The position numbers were made by a program, and so were the translations under genes. DNA of 13,017 nucleotides, from contig CALICC010000075.1 of NCBI GenBank assembly GCA_938049325.1, forward strand, positions 1-13,017, written 5' to 3'. Origin of the DNA: an uncultured Ilumatobacter sp. GTDB taxonomy: Bacteria > Actinomycetota > Acidimicrobiia > Acidimicrobiales > Ilumatobacteraceae. The notes beneath the pieces are model-generated. The model saw only the letters and a program-made list of their open reading frames with translations, was not told the origin of the DNA and searched no databases. Every line of letters begins with the position of its first letter. The first letter of the stretch is position 1. Of this stretch, positions 1 to 7,031 are shown one piece after another.

Positions 1-5
1 AGCGA

Positions 6-1388
6 TCACCCACCCGACGCTCGAGCGCTCACCTGAGACCGGAGAAATCTGGTGTCGAGATGTTCCTCGACCGCGTCGGCGAGGAGCTCGAAGGTCGGTT
101 CCAGCACTGGCCGCGCCTGCATGCCGAGCAGTTGCTCCACGAAGGCCGGATGTTCGAACAGGCCGTGCACCGTCGTCGCCGTGACTCGGCCCTCGCTGAT
201 GAACTGCGCACCGTCGGTCATGTCGCCGTAGCGGATCTCGTAGCCGGAGAATCGTCCACCGAACACGTCAACCGCGGTACTCACGGTCCGCCTCGTCTCG
301 CTCATCACGGTCGCAGTGTCCAACAGACCGAGTCCGCTGTGCGATGAGGGAGCGCCGCCTTCGACACCGAGCGGGTCGTCGATCGACGTGCCGAGCATCA
401 TCGCGCCGCCGCACACGCCGACCACCCGAACGCCCTGCTGCACGGCCCGCAGCACTCCGTCGGTGATCCCGGCGGTGGTCATCCAGTCGAGGTCGGCACC
501 GACGTGTTTCGACCCAGGCAGCACGATCAGGTCGCGGTCGGGATCGAGGTGTTCGAACGCGGTCCCAGTCGTCGCCCAGCGGATGTCGGCCACGGTCGAC
601 AGCAGATGGAACTCGTCGAGGTTCGAACCGAACGGGAAGCGCGGCATCACCACCACCGGCGCACCCGAAGGGGCCGACGAGTGCTCGGCGGCACCCTCTT
701 CTCGCGGGAGCTGGTGTCGCAGCATCGGCATCACACCCGCACACTCCATCCCCGTGCGCTCGGTCAAGATCTCGGGCCCGGGAGCGAGCAACGACGCGTC
801 GCCACGGAACCGATTGAGGATGTAGCCACCCAGCCGGTCTCGAGTCGCGTCGGGCACCAACGACCAGGTCCCGAACAGGTGAGCGAACGACCCGCCACGG
901 TCGATGTCGGATGCAAGCAGGCCTGCGGCATCGGCGTACTCGATCATTCGGTTGTTCACCTGGTCACGCAAGTTGATCTCGGCCGGGCTGCCTGCACCTT
1001 CGATGACGACCACATCGAAGTCTGCACGGAGCGCATCGAACGACTCCGCCATCGGTGTCCACAGTGCGTCATGTCGGTCCTTCCACGGCGTGTTCGTGAG
1101 CTCACGATCCACCACACCGCGCACCACGACCTGGCTCTGCGTGTCGGCCTCGGGCTTCAGCAGCACCGGGTTCATGCGGACGTCAGGCTCGACCATCGCA
1201 GCTTTGGCCTGCAGCCACTGAGCAACGCCGATCTCACCACCATCGACCACTCGAGCGTTGTTCGACATGTTCTGCGCCTTGAACGGAGCGACTCGGACGC
1301 CCTCGCGCGCAAACCACCGACACAGTGCGGTCGCCAACAAGCTCTTGCCGGCATCGGACGTGCACCCGAGCACCATCAGCGGCCTCAT
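6..1388 (-). CDS. cobQ: Cobyric acid synthase CobQ (glutamine-hydrolysing)
   Basis: Predicted cytoplasmic enzyme of 460 aa that uses ATP and glutamine to amidate adenosylcobyrinic acid a,c-diamide at four side chains, giving adenosylcobyric acid. The N-terminal synthetase domain starts at once with a P-loop-like stretch (CTSDAGKS, residues 9-16), followed by family signatures KAQNMSNNA (37-45), VIEGAGSPAEINL (128-140) and DIDRGGSFA (161-169). The C-terminal class I glutamine amidotransferase domain has the nucleophile Cys326 in GVCGGAMMLG and the catalytic His408 in VHGLFEH. GYEIRYG (382-388) matches the usual GYEIxxG. Length is close to normal (about 480-500 aa). I chose the ATG at 1388 because it makes an ATGA overlap with the cobD stop, and a GGGAAG Shine-Dalgarno-like stretch lies upstream. 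An in-frame start 13 codons further up would lie inside cobD. It is the last gene of the btuF operon seen here. The stop is 5 bases from the window edge. Confidence 0.97.
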   Translation of the reverse strand: MRPLMVLGCTSDAGKSLLATALCRWFAREGVRVAPFKAQNMSNNARVVDGGEIGVAQWLQAKAAMVEPDVRMNPVLLKPEADTQSQVVVRGVVDRELTNTPWKDRHDALWTPMAESFDALRADFDVVVIEGAGSPAEINLRDQVNNRMIEYADAAGLLASDIDRGGSFAHLFGTWSLVPDATRDRLGGYILNRFRGDASLLAPGPEILTERTGMECAGVMPMLRHQLPREEGAAEHSSAPSGAPVVVMPRFPFGSNLDEFHLLSTVADIRWATTGTAFEHLDPDRDLIVLPGSKHVGADLDWMTTAGITDGVLRAVQQGVRVVGVCGGAMMLGTSIDDPLGVEGGAPSSHSGLGLLDTATVMSETRRTVSTAVDVFGGRFSGYEIRYGDMTDGAQFISEGRVTATTVHGLFEHPAFVEQLLGMQARPVLEPTFELLADAVEEHLDTRFLRSQVSARASGG

Positions 1389-2326
1389 GGCGTCGATCTT
1401 CCCATCGCCAAGCGGGTCGCCACACACATGGCGAGCGCGTGCGTGCAGAGGAGCACGAGGGTGGCCCGGCCAGCCAGCGCCGTTGCGCGCCCGATGTCGA
1501 GCGCATTCGGTGCTGCGCCATCACCGAGTTCGCCCCGGTCTTCGACGACGCCGCGGTAGGTGTTGCTGCCGCCGAGACGCACATCGAGCGCTCCAGCGAA
1601 CGCCGCCTCGATCACGCCGCCGTTCGGCGACGGATGCTGATGAGCGTCGACGCGAACGGTCCGCAGTACGTGGCCAACCCGAGCCGGTGCGGCCAGTCCG
1701 ACTGCAGCCGCCGTCAGCCGCGCCGGAATCCAATTCGCTGCATCGTCGAGCTTCGCTGCAGCCCACCCATAGTTCCCGTATCGCTCGTCACGGTGACCGA
1801 TCATGGCATCCATCGTGTTGATCGCTCGGTGGACGAGCACGCCGTGCAGGCCACCGACCGCTCCCCAGAACAGCGTGGCCGTCACGGCATCGACCGTGTT
1901 CTCCGCCACCGATTCGACCGCTGCCCGAGCGACGCCGGATTCGTCGAGCTCGTCGGTCGAACGCCCGACCAGCGTCGCGACACGGCGCCGTGCGAGCTCC
2001 ACGTCGTCAACTGCCAGTGCGGCACCAACCGCGTGAGCTTCGTCGGCCAGCATCTTGCCAGCCGTCGCGACGCCGACCCCAAGAGCGAGCGAACCGGCTG
2101 CGCCGAGCACGGCGCGAACCCCTGACGCGACGAGCACGGCGACCCCGACGCCGATTCCGGCGTGCACGGCGCCGCGCGTCCGAGTGTCGCCGTAAGCGCG
2201 TCGCTCGACTGCCTGCATCCCCGTCGCGAACCACACCACCGGATGCGATTGCTCGGGCGGCTCTCCCACCAGACGATCCGCGGCAACGCCGATCGCGAGC
2301 GCAGCAAGTCGTCGGGGAAGCGTCAC
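1385..2326 (-). CDS. cobD: Adenosylcobinamide-phosphate synthase CobD (CbiB family)
   Basis: Integral membrane protein of 313 aa that attaches aminopropanol (or its phosphate) to adenosylcobyric acid, giving adenosylcobinamide (phosphate). Family signatures seen: DRLVGEPPEQSHPVVW (17-32), ESVAENTVDAVTATLFW (138-154), INTMDAMIGHRDERYGNYGW (169-188), AKLDDAANWIPARLTA (191-206) and SPNGGVIEAAFAGALDVRLG (233-252). These are close to the conserved CbiB blocks. Hydrophobic stretches near residues 54-90, 148-168 and 286-303 fit the multispanning fold. The open frame extends 150 codons further upstream through cobC, but that part is arginine/glycine-rich shadow. The GTG at 2326 forms a GTGA overlap with the cobC stop and is preceded by GGTGGAG. 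The length from it (313 aa) equals the usual CbiB size. In Salmonella nomenclature this is CbiB, not CobD. Its product scaffold is the substrate of the CobU and CobS encoded on the other strand. Confidence 0.96.
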   Translation of the reverse strand: MTLPRRLAALAIGVAADRLVGEPPEQSHPVVWFATGMQAVERRAYGDTRTRGAVHAGIGVGVAVLVASGVRAVLGAAGSLALGVGVATAGKMLADEAHAVGAALAVDDVELARRRVATLVGRSTDELDESGVARAAVESVAENTVDAVTATLFWGAVGGLHGVLVHRAINTMDAMIGHRDERYGNYGWAAAKLDDAANWIPARLTAAAVGLAAPARVGHVLRTVRVDAHQHPSPNGGVIEAAFAGALDVRLGGSNTYRGVVEDRGELGDGAAPNALDIGRATALAGRATLVLLCTHALAMCVATRLAMGRSTP

Positions 2327-3282
2327 GGCTCCACCGTCTGAGCCACACGCGCGAATGCTGCCGCCACGCGGTCGATCTCCTCCACCCGCGGCACCGCCAC
2401 GCGCACCACCGAACCCATGCCGAAACTCGAACAATCGCGAACCACGACGCCGCCCATGATCAGCTGCGAGCGAAGTTCGGCGGCGCTGTTCGTCGCCGTG
2501 ACCAAGATCCAGTTGGCATCGGTTTCGGCCACCACAAAGCCGAGGCGTTCGATCAACCGTGCGAACTCGGTGCGCACAGATCGAGTTCCACTGCTCCAGC
2601 CGGCGAGATCGCAGTTGGGAGCGAGGTGTTCCACGACCGCAAGGCTCAAGCCTCCCACCGCCCAGCGGGGCTGCAGCGTTCTGAGCCGGTGCGCCGCCTC
2701 GACGTCGGGCGCGATCGCGTAGCCGATCCTGAGCCCCGGACACGCCCACAGCTTGGTCAACGAACCCACTCGCCACGCCGCGGTGTCAGCCAGGGCTGGA
2801 TGCGACCACGCCCCCGTAGCGAGCGGGAAGAACGCCTCGTCCCACACACCGCGATGCGTCTCCGGATCGTTCGCATCGATCTCAGCCAACCGTCCGAGCG
2901 GGTTCGACGGATTCGACCTCCATCTCGGCGCGCCATCGTCGATGTCCGTCAGATGACGGCGATAGAGGGAGAACTCGGGCTCGACCACGCGGCCGGCCGG
3001 CATCAACTGAGCGATGAGGGAGATGGCCTCCGCTCCGCCGTTGGTGAGCACGAGCCGATTTCGATCGACCCCGATGGTCCCGGCGAGACACGCCTCGGCA
3101 CGTGCCGAGTCGGGATAGTCGACGAGCCGGTCGAGGTTGGCCGCGACAACCGCAGCGACGTCGGGCGCCATTGGATTCATGCTCATCGAAAGGTCGATCA
3201 GTTGCGACCGCTCGATGCCGATCGCAGCGGCAACGGCACCGGCGTCGCCGCCGTGAGGTCCGCTCGGCATCGGTGCGGTCAC
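2323..3282 (-). CDS. cobC: PLP-dependent L-threonine-O-3-phosphate decarboxylase (CobC; Salmonella CobD)
   Basis: Fold-type I PLP enzyme of 319 aa, probably making (R)-1-amino-2-propanol O-2-phosphate from L-threonine phosphate for the CobD/CbiB reaction. Seen: N-terminal HGGD (10-13), typical of the family; NPSNPLG (124-130), equivalent to the NPxNPTG loop; Asp148 in VWDEAFF; the Schiff-base lysine Lys177 in SLTKLWACPGLRIGY; and RDCSSFGMGSVVRVAV (282-297), whose Arg294 should bind the substrate carboxylate. The RDCSSF motif is characteristic of the cobalamin branch rather than histidinol-phosphate aminotransferase, although the two families are close. Size is somewhat below the Salmonella enzyme (364 aa); the shortening is distributed, with no motif missing. 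The GTG at 3282 gives a GTGA overlap with the btuD stop. An ATG four codons downstream (3270) is a possible alternative. The gene lies directly before cobD, which consumes its product. Confidence 0.9.
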   Translation of the reverse strand: MTAPMPSGPHGGDAGAVAAAIGIERSQLIDLSMSMNPMAPDVAAVVAANLDRLVDYPDSARAEACLAGTIGVDRNRLVLTNGGAEAISLIAQLMPAGRVVEPEFSLYRRHLTDIDDGAPRWRSNPSNPLGRLAEIDANDPETHRGVWDEAFFPLATGAWSHPALADTAAWRVGSLTKLWACPGLRIGYAIAPDVEAAHRLRTLQPRWAVGGLSLAVVEHLAPNCDLAGWSSGTRSVRTEFARLIERLGFVVAETDANWILVTATNSAAELRSQLIMGGVVVRDCSSFGMGSVVRVAVPRVEEIDRVAAAFARVAQTVEP

Positions 3283-4073
3283 GAGTCCGCCACGGGGAAT
3301 CCGCGGCGCGGCACCACCACCACGGCACCATCGTCGGGGTCCACGTCAACGGTCACGCACACGTGGAACACGTCACCGAGACGTTCCGCCGTGAGCACGT
3401 CGCGCGCAGCGCCGGAGGCAACGACCTCGCCCTCGTCCAACATCACGAGCCGATCGGCATAGATGCTCGCCAAGGTCAGGTCGTGCATTGCGGCGATCAC
3501 CGTCAGTTCGCGATGACACCGCAATTCGGTGACGAGTTCCAACGCCTGTTGCTGATGGCCGATGTCGAGCGCCGAGGTCGGCTCGTCGAGCAACAACACC
3601 GAGGGCTCTTGAGCGAGAGCTCGCGCCAGCACCACGCGCTGGCGCTCACCGCCGCTGAGTTCGCCGAGCATGCGGTCTTGAAACGACTCCAGTCGCAGCC
3701 GTTCGAGCACGTCGGTCACGGCCCGGCGATCGGCGGAGCGCTCGGTGCCGAAGCGACTCACATACGGCCATCGTCCGAGGAGGACGAAGTCGAACACACT
3801 CATGTCGTCGGGCACGATCGGCAACTGCGCGACGTAGGCGACCTTGCTGGCGCGCTCCCTCGCCGACATCGCAGCGAGCGGTGCACCGTCGAGGCGGACC
3901 TGCCCACTCGACGCGGTGAGTCCCGCGAGCGCTCGGAGCAACGACGACTTCCCCGCCCCATTGGGACCGATCACGCCGAGCCACTCCCCCGAGGTCACGA
4001 CATCGCTGAAGTCGACCAGGGCGCGGCGTTTTCCGTACTGGACGGCGAAGTCGTCGAAGTCGAGCCGACTCAT
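3279..4073 (-). CDS. btuD: Vitamin B12 ABC transporter ATP-binding protein BtuD
   Basis: Cytoplasmic ATPase of 264 aa of the iron-siderophore/heme/B12 importer class, energising BtuC. Complete ABC motif set: Walker A GPNGAGKS (36-43), Q-loop Gln83 in YVAQLP, signature LSGGERQ (139-145), Walker B VLLLDEP (159-165), D-loop SALD (167-170) and H-loop His197 in AMHDLT. The ATG at 4073 overlaps the btuC stop as ATGA. The open frame continues another 136 codons into btuC, but that extension is arginine-rich out-of-frame sequence. The homologous ABC fold begins a few residues after the chosen Met. The sequence alone cannot separate B12 from heme or siderophore substrates. The B12 assignment rests on the cobalamin riboswitch upstream and on the Cob genes translationally coupled downstream. 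Confidence 0.93.
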   Translation of the reverse strand: MSRLDFDDFAVQYGKRRALVDFSDVVTSGEWLGVIGPNGAGKSSLLRALAGLTASSGQVRLDGAPLAAMSARERASKVAYVAQLPIVPDDMSVFDFVLLGRWPYVSRFGTERSADRRAVTDVLERLRLESFQDRMLGELSGGERQRVVLARALAQEPSVLLLDEPTSALDIGHQQQALELVTELRCHRELTVIAAMHDLTLASIYADRLVMLDEGEVVASGAARDVLTAERLGDVFHVCVTVDVDPDDGAVVVVPRRGFPVADS

Positions 4074-5116
4074 TCGGCGAACCGATTCCGTCGAAGGAGG
4101 TACACGAAGAACGGCGCACCGAGGAACGCCGTGATGACACCGATCGGTGTCTCGGCGCCGCCCTGCAGCGTCCGGCTCGGGATGTCGGCCAGCACCAGGA
4201 ACGCCGCGCCGATGATGAACGACAGCGGAATCAGGTGGCGGTAGCTCGCCCCTGCGATGAGCCGAACGATGTGTGGGATCACCAGCCCGACGAACCCGAT
4301 CAGTCCGCTCACCGCGACCGCTGCTGCTGTTCCGAGGGTGGCGGCCACCACCACGATGAAACGTGTCCGACCGACCGACATGCCGAGCGAACTCGCCTCT
4401 TCGTCGCCCACGCGCAGCACATCGAGATGGCGACGCATCGCGAAGAGCACGATCACGCTCACCGCGATGTACGGCGCGCACAGGCGCACGTCCGCCCAGT
4501 CAGCAGACGACAGGCGTCCAAGAATCCACGAGAAGACCTCGCGCACGACGTCGAGGTTGCGTTGCAGCAAGAACGTCTGCACCGCCGTGACGAACGCCGT
4601 GACTGCCACGCCTGCGAGCACCAGCGTGTTGCCAGTCCGGGCGGAACGACCGAAGGCGCCGCCGACCAGATACGTGACAGACACAGTGGCGAGCGCCGAG
4701 GCGAACGCCACCATCGGGACGGGGTCGATCGGCCAGCCCGTCGTCGAGGTTCGGGCGACGGTCAGCACGACGGTGGCACCGAGACCTGCTCCGGCCGCTG
4801 ACCCGAGCAGATACGGGTCGACCAGCGGATTGCGGAACACGCCCTGATAGCTCGCCCCGCCAATCGACAACATGCCACCGACGAGTAGACCGAGCATCAC
4901 GCGCGGCATCCGTATCTTCCAGATGATCGCCCAGTCGAAATCGGTGGTTCCCGAGTCGATGGACACCAGCGGCAGCCGATCGATCAGCGCGAGGGGCACC
5001 CGCCACGAGGCGGGCCCCGCCGAACCGACTGACGCGCCGAGCAGAACCGCCGCGATCAACAACGCCACAGAAGCGACGTAGATGACCCCGATACGGCTCC
5101 GCCCGACGGTGGGCAT
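4070..5116 (-). CDS. btuC: Vitamin B12 ABC transporter permease BtuC (FecCD family)
   Basis: Polytopic membrane protein of 348 aa that should dimerise and form the corrinoid channel with two BtuD subunits. FecCD-family landmarks: RMPRVMLGLLVGGML (69-83) running into GASYQGVFRNPLVDPYLLG (87-105); the cytoplasmic loop GDEEASSLGMSVGR (237-250), which contacts the ATPase; GLIGFVGLVIPHIVRL (271-286); and a C-terminal ETPIGVITAFLGAPFFVYLL (322-341). About nine to ten hydrophobic segments can be counted. The ATG at 5116 shares a base with the btuF stop (TGATG), and no Shine-Dalgarno is visible, so expression probably depends on ribosomes that have just translated btuF. Substrate is inferred from context, as for btuD. 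Confidence 0.94.
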   Translation of the reverse strand: MPTVGRSRIGVIYVASVALLIAAVLLGASVGSAGPASWRVPLALIDRLPLVSIDSGTTDFDWAIIWKIRMPRVMLGLLVGGMLSIGGASYQGVFRNPLVDPYLLGSAAGAGLGATVVLTVARTSTTGWPIDPVPMVAFASALATVSVTYLVGGAFGRSARTGNTLVLAGVAVTAFVTAVQTFLLQRNLDVVREVFSWILGRLSSADWADVRLCAPYIAVSVIVLFAMRRHLDVLRVGDEEASSLGMSVGRTRFIVVVAATLGTAAAVAVSGLIGFVGLVIPHIVRLIAGASYRHLIPLSFIIGAAFLVLADIPSRTLQGGAETPIGVITAFLGAPFFVYLLRRNRFAE

Positions 5117-6126
5117 CAGTTGGCTGCGACTGCAGCCGCGTCGACAGCCACGGCGACCGTCTCGATGAATTCGACGATGCGCGGACCCCAGCGTGACGCG
5201 ACATCGTCGCTCAACTCGATGACGTTGCCGTTCTGCACGGCCGCGATCGTGTCATACCCGTCGCGAGCACCGAACGTCTCCGCGGTTTCCTCACAGCAGA
5301 GCGTGTCGGCCAAGAAAACTAGGTCGGGGTTCGCATCCACGAGGAACTCGGCGTTCAGCTGCGGGTACTGACCCGCGTCTGCTTCGAGTTCGTCGGCGAT
5401 GTTCGTCAGCCCGAACAGTCCGTAGACCTCACCGATGAACGTGGTCGACGTCGACGAGTACAGGTCGCTCGACAGCTCATGGAAGTACGTGAGCGGCGCC
5501 TCGGGCTGCGGTGCTGCCGCTGCGAGCTCAGCGATACGAGTCTGCATCGACGACACGAGTTCGGCGGCTTCGCCGATGTTGCCGGTTGCTGCACCGAGCT
5601 GCTCGATCTGGGTGTACGTGTCGTCGAAGCTGGTGGCCGCAGGGCCGTCCCACGACGCGATGCCCAGCTCGGCGAGTTGGTCCCCGAGGCCACTGAAGTC
5701 TCCTGCGATCAGCACCAGGTCGGGCTCGTAGGCCGCGATTGCCTCGACGTCGGGCTCGAAGCCGGACAGTTCGTTCGGCAGTTCGAGTGCGGCCTCGGGG
5801 TAGTTCGAGAACTGATCAACCGCAACGAGCAAATCGCCTGCGTCGATCGCGAACATGATCTCGGTGTGAGTCGGGCTCAGCGAGACCACTCGTTCCGGCG
5901 GGCCGGCTTCGTCCACGACTTCTTCCATGGCCTCGGTCGTGACCGACTCTTCCTCCATGGCCTCTTCTTCCATGGCCTCGGTCGTTGCCGACTCGTCTTC
6001 CGCGACTTGCGTCGTCACCGGGTCGTCGTCGGCGTTGCTGTCGCTGCCACATGCAGCCAGTGCGAGTGAGAGTCCGGCCAGGCCGGCAATCAGCGTGCGG
6101 GTGTTGCGTCGTTCACGAATACGCAT
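5116..6126 (-). CDS. btuF: Vitamin B12-binding lipoprotein BtuF
   Basis: Surface lipoprotein receptor of 336 aa that delivers corrinoid to BtuCD. The N-terminus has positive residues, a hydrophobic core and lipobox LAAC with the acylated Cys26. Residues 27-78 are an acidic low-complexity spacer with a duplicated TTEAMEE unit. The periplasmic-binding fold (PF01497 type) follows from RVVSLSPTHTEIMFAI (79-94), with FEPDVEAIAAYEPDLVLIAG (123-142) and ANPDLVFLADTLCC (265-278) as conserved blocks, ending RIVEFIETVAVAV. The ATG at 6126 is chosen over an in-frame codon 18 residues upstream because GGAGGA sits 4 bases before it and the signal peptide begins there. It is the first gene of the operon, under the cobalamin riboswitch. 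Siderophore or heme receptors share this fold, but the riboswitch favours B12. Confidence 0.92.
   Translation of the reverse strand: MRIRERRNTRTLIAGLAGLSLALAACGSDSNADDDPVTTQVAEDESATTEAMEEEAMEEESVTTEAMEEVVDEAGPPERVVSLSPTHTEIMFAIDAGDLLVAVDQFSNYPEAALELPNELSGFEPDVEAIAAYEPDLVLIAGDFSGLGDQLAELGIASWDGPAATSFDDTYTQIEQLGAATGNIGEAAELVSSMQTRIAELAAAAPQPEAPLTYFHELSSDLYSSTSTTFIGEVYGLFGLTNIADELEADAGQYPQLNAEFLVDANPDLVFLADTLCCEETAETFGARDGYDTIAAVQNGNVIELSDDVASRWGPRIVEFIETVAVAVDAAAVAAN
5921..5985 (-). repeat. Imperfect 45-bp duplication in the btuF linker
   Basis: The 20 bases at 5921-5940 recur exactly at 5966-5985, a spacing of 45 bp. A related shorter copy (TCCTCCATGGCCTC) lies between them at 5951-5964. The repeats encode the TTEAMEE units of the acidic spacer behind the lipobox. 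The spacing is an exact multiple of three, so copy-number change would keep the frame and alter only linker length. Confidence 0.85.
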
Positions 6127-6130
6127 GTGT

Positions 6131-6151
6131 TCCTCCAAAGGATGTGGAGGA
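6131..6151 (-). promoter_or_regulatory. btuF ribosome binding site inside an SD-occluding hairpin
   Basis: In the btuF leader the sequence TCCTCC-ACATCCTTT-GGAGGA can fold into a perfect 6-bp hairpin with a 9-nt loop. Its 3' arm is the whole Shine-Dalgarno (GGAGGA, 6136-6131), 4 bases before the ATG. This is the arrangement expected of a translational riboswitch expression platform: the aptamer upstream would decide whether the anti-SD arm is free. No U-tract follows, so transcription termination is less likely. The partner that would compete for the anti-SD arm was not identified by eye. Confidence 0.6.
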
Positions 6152-6238
6152 CAAGCTGGGTCCATCCGAACGCGCCGCACGAACGTGCAACGCCGACGGG
6201 GGCGAACCTTCCCTTGCCTCGAGGGATTGTTGTTTCGC

Positions 6239-6341
6239 GTCGACGCCAGAGGCGACCGGACTCGACGGGCGGCAGCTGCCGTTCGTCATCACCGTTGCGG
6301 GACAGCGTCGGAATCTCACCGAACTTCGCTCTCACGTCGAC
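6239..6341 (-). promoter_or_regulatory. Cobalamin riboswitch (compact aptamer) upstream of btuF
   Basis: On the minus strand the leader contains the hallmark core, GGTGAGATTCCGACGCTG then TCCCGCAACGGTGA (6320-6289). It matches the cobalamin-riboswitch consensus of a CGGTG/CCG helix, CTGtcCCGCAAC and GTGA. A B12-box-like stretch follows (AGTCCGGTCGCCTCTGGCG, 6262-6244). A P1 stem closes the element: GTCGACG (6341-6335) pairs perfectly with CGTCGAC (6245-6239). A GACG/CGTC arm enclosing a GGCAGCTGCC hairpin (about 6287-6264) could be P5. The aptamer is about 103 nt, smaller than the common 180-200 nt form, so peripheral helices appear to be lacking. It should repress the btuF-to-cobQ operon when cobalamin is plentiful. 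Boundaries are approximate. Confidence 0.82.
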
Positions 6342-6344
6342 AAT

Positions 6345-6373
6345 TCGACACGCTAGCTGTTGGTCTCTAGCCT
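6345..6373 (+). promoter_or_regulatory. Candidate promoter of cobO, probably giving a leaderless mRNA
   Basis: TCGACA (6345-6350) resembles a -35 box and lies 17 bp from TAGCCT (6368-6373), a -10-like hexamer. Transcription should start about 7-10 bases later, at or just before the cobO ATG (6383). No Shine-Dalgarno lies between, which fits leaderless translation, common in actinobacteria. The hexamers interleave with those of the divergent btuF promoter. Confidence 0.45.
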
Positions 6374-6378
6374 GCCCA
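6350..6378 (-). promoter_or_regulatory. Candidate promoter of the btuF operon
   Basis: On the minus strand a TGGGCA hexamer (6378-6373, 4 of 6 to TTGACA) is followed after 17 bp by TAGCGT (6355-6350, matching T-A-...-T). The predicted start near 6343 would fall almost exactly at the first base of the riboswitch P1 stem. Matches are weak individually; spacing and position support the call. Confidence 0.4.
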
Positions 6379-6382
6379 CTTC

Positions 6383-7018
6383 ATGACTGACGACACTCCC
6401 GACACGGAAGCGGCCGAAGCCAACGAATCCGGCGCGGTGATCGACCCCGAAACCGGCGAGCTCGCACCGCGTGAAGATCCGCGTCCCGATGGGCTCCGAC
6501 GCGCAGATTCGCTGGTGGTCGTCAACACCGGCAACGGCAAGGGCAAGTCGTCGTCCGCATTCGGGATGATGGTGCGCGCGCTGGCACGAGACTGGAACGT
6601 CGCCGTCGTGCAGTTCATCAAGTCGGGCAAGTGGAACACCGGCGAAGAGAAGATGGGTATCAAGCTCGGCGTCGACTGGGTGGCTTGCGGCGAGGGCTTC
6701 ACGTGGGACTCCGACGATTTGAGCAACGACAAGCGCATTGCCGCCGAAGGCTGGGCCAAGGCGAAGGAAATCCTCGCTGCCGGCGACCACCAGCTGGTCA
6801 TCTTCGACGAGCTGACCTACCTCGCCACGTACGGCTGGCTCGACATCAACGAGATCATCGAGCCGATCCGCGACCGCCCACGCCACGTCAACGTCATCGT
6901 CACCGGCCGCGACGCTGCACCCGAGTTGATCGAACTCGCCGACACCGTCACCGAGATGACCGAGATCAAGCACGCCTACAAGTCGGGCGTCAGAGCGCTG
7001 CGCGGCATCGACTTTTGA
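6383..7018 (+). CDS. cobO: Corrinoid adenosyltransferase CobO (BtuR/CobA type)
   Basis: Cytoplasmic enzyme of 211 aa that transfers the 5'-deoxyadenosyl group of ATP to cob(I)yrinic acid a,c-diamide or salvaged corrinoids, making the Co-C bond. Motifs: the family P-loop NTGNGKGKSSSAFG (48-61), QFIKSGKWNTGE (77-88), GEGFTWDS (103-110), and Walker-B-like VIFDELTYLATYGWL (139-153), then NVIVTGRDA (170-178) and TEMTEIKHAYKSGV (190-203). The first 40 residues form an acidic, proline-containing N-terminal extension before the fold; the start ATG is the first possible codon after the promoter. It is transcribed divergently from the riboswitch-controlled operon and is followed by cobU after 13 bp, so the two probably share a transcript. 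It does not sit behind its own riboswitch. Confidence 0.96.
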   Translation: MTDDTPDTEAAEANESGAVIDPETGELAPREDPRPDGLRRADSLVVVNTGNGKGKSSSAFGMMVRALARDWNVAVVQFIKSGKWNTGEEKMGIKLGVDWVACGEGFTWDSDDLSNDKRIAAEGWAKAKEILAAGDHQLVIFDELTYLATYGWLDINEIIEPIRDRPRHVNVIVTGRDAAPELIELADTVTEMTEIKHAYKSGVRALRGIDF

Positions 7019-7031
7019 GTCGGTTCGAACC

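Noticed and set aside
504..1559. Long plus-strand open frame (351 codons) opposite cobQ
   Set aside because: It is antisense to a gene with full CobQ motifs, is rich in Arg/His and low in any recognisable domain, and reflects the third-position GC bias of the real gene. The same applies to the long plus-strand frames at 1990-3462 and 3102-4244.
4074..4481. Upstream extension of the btuD frame into btuC
   Set aside because: The frame stays open by chance; it encodes Arg-rich sequence overlapping a well-supported permease, and the ABC domain begins right after the ATG at 4073.
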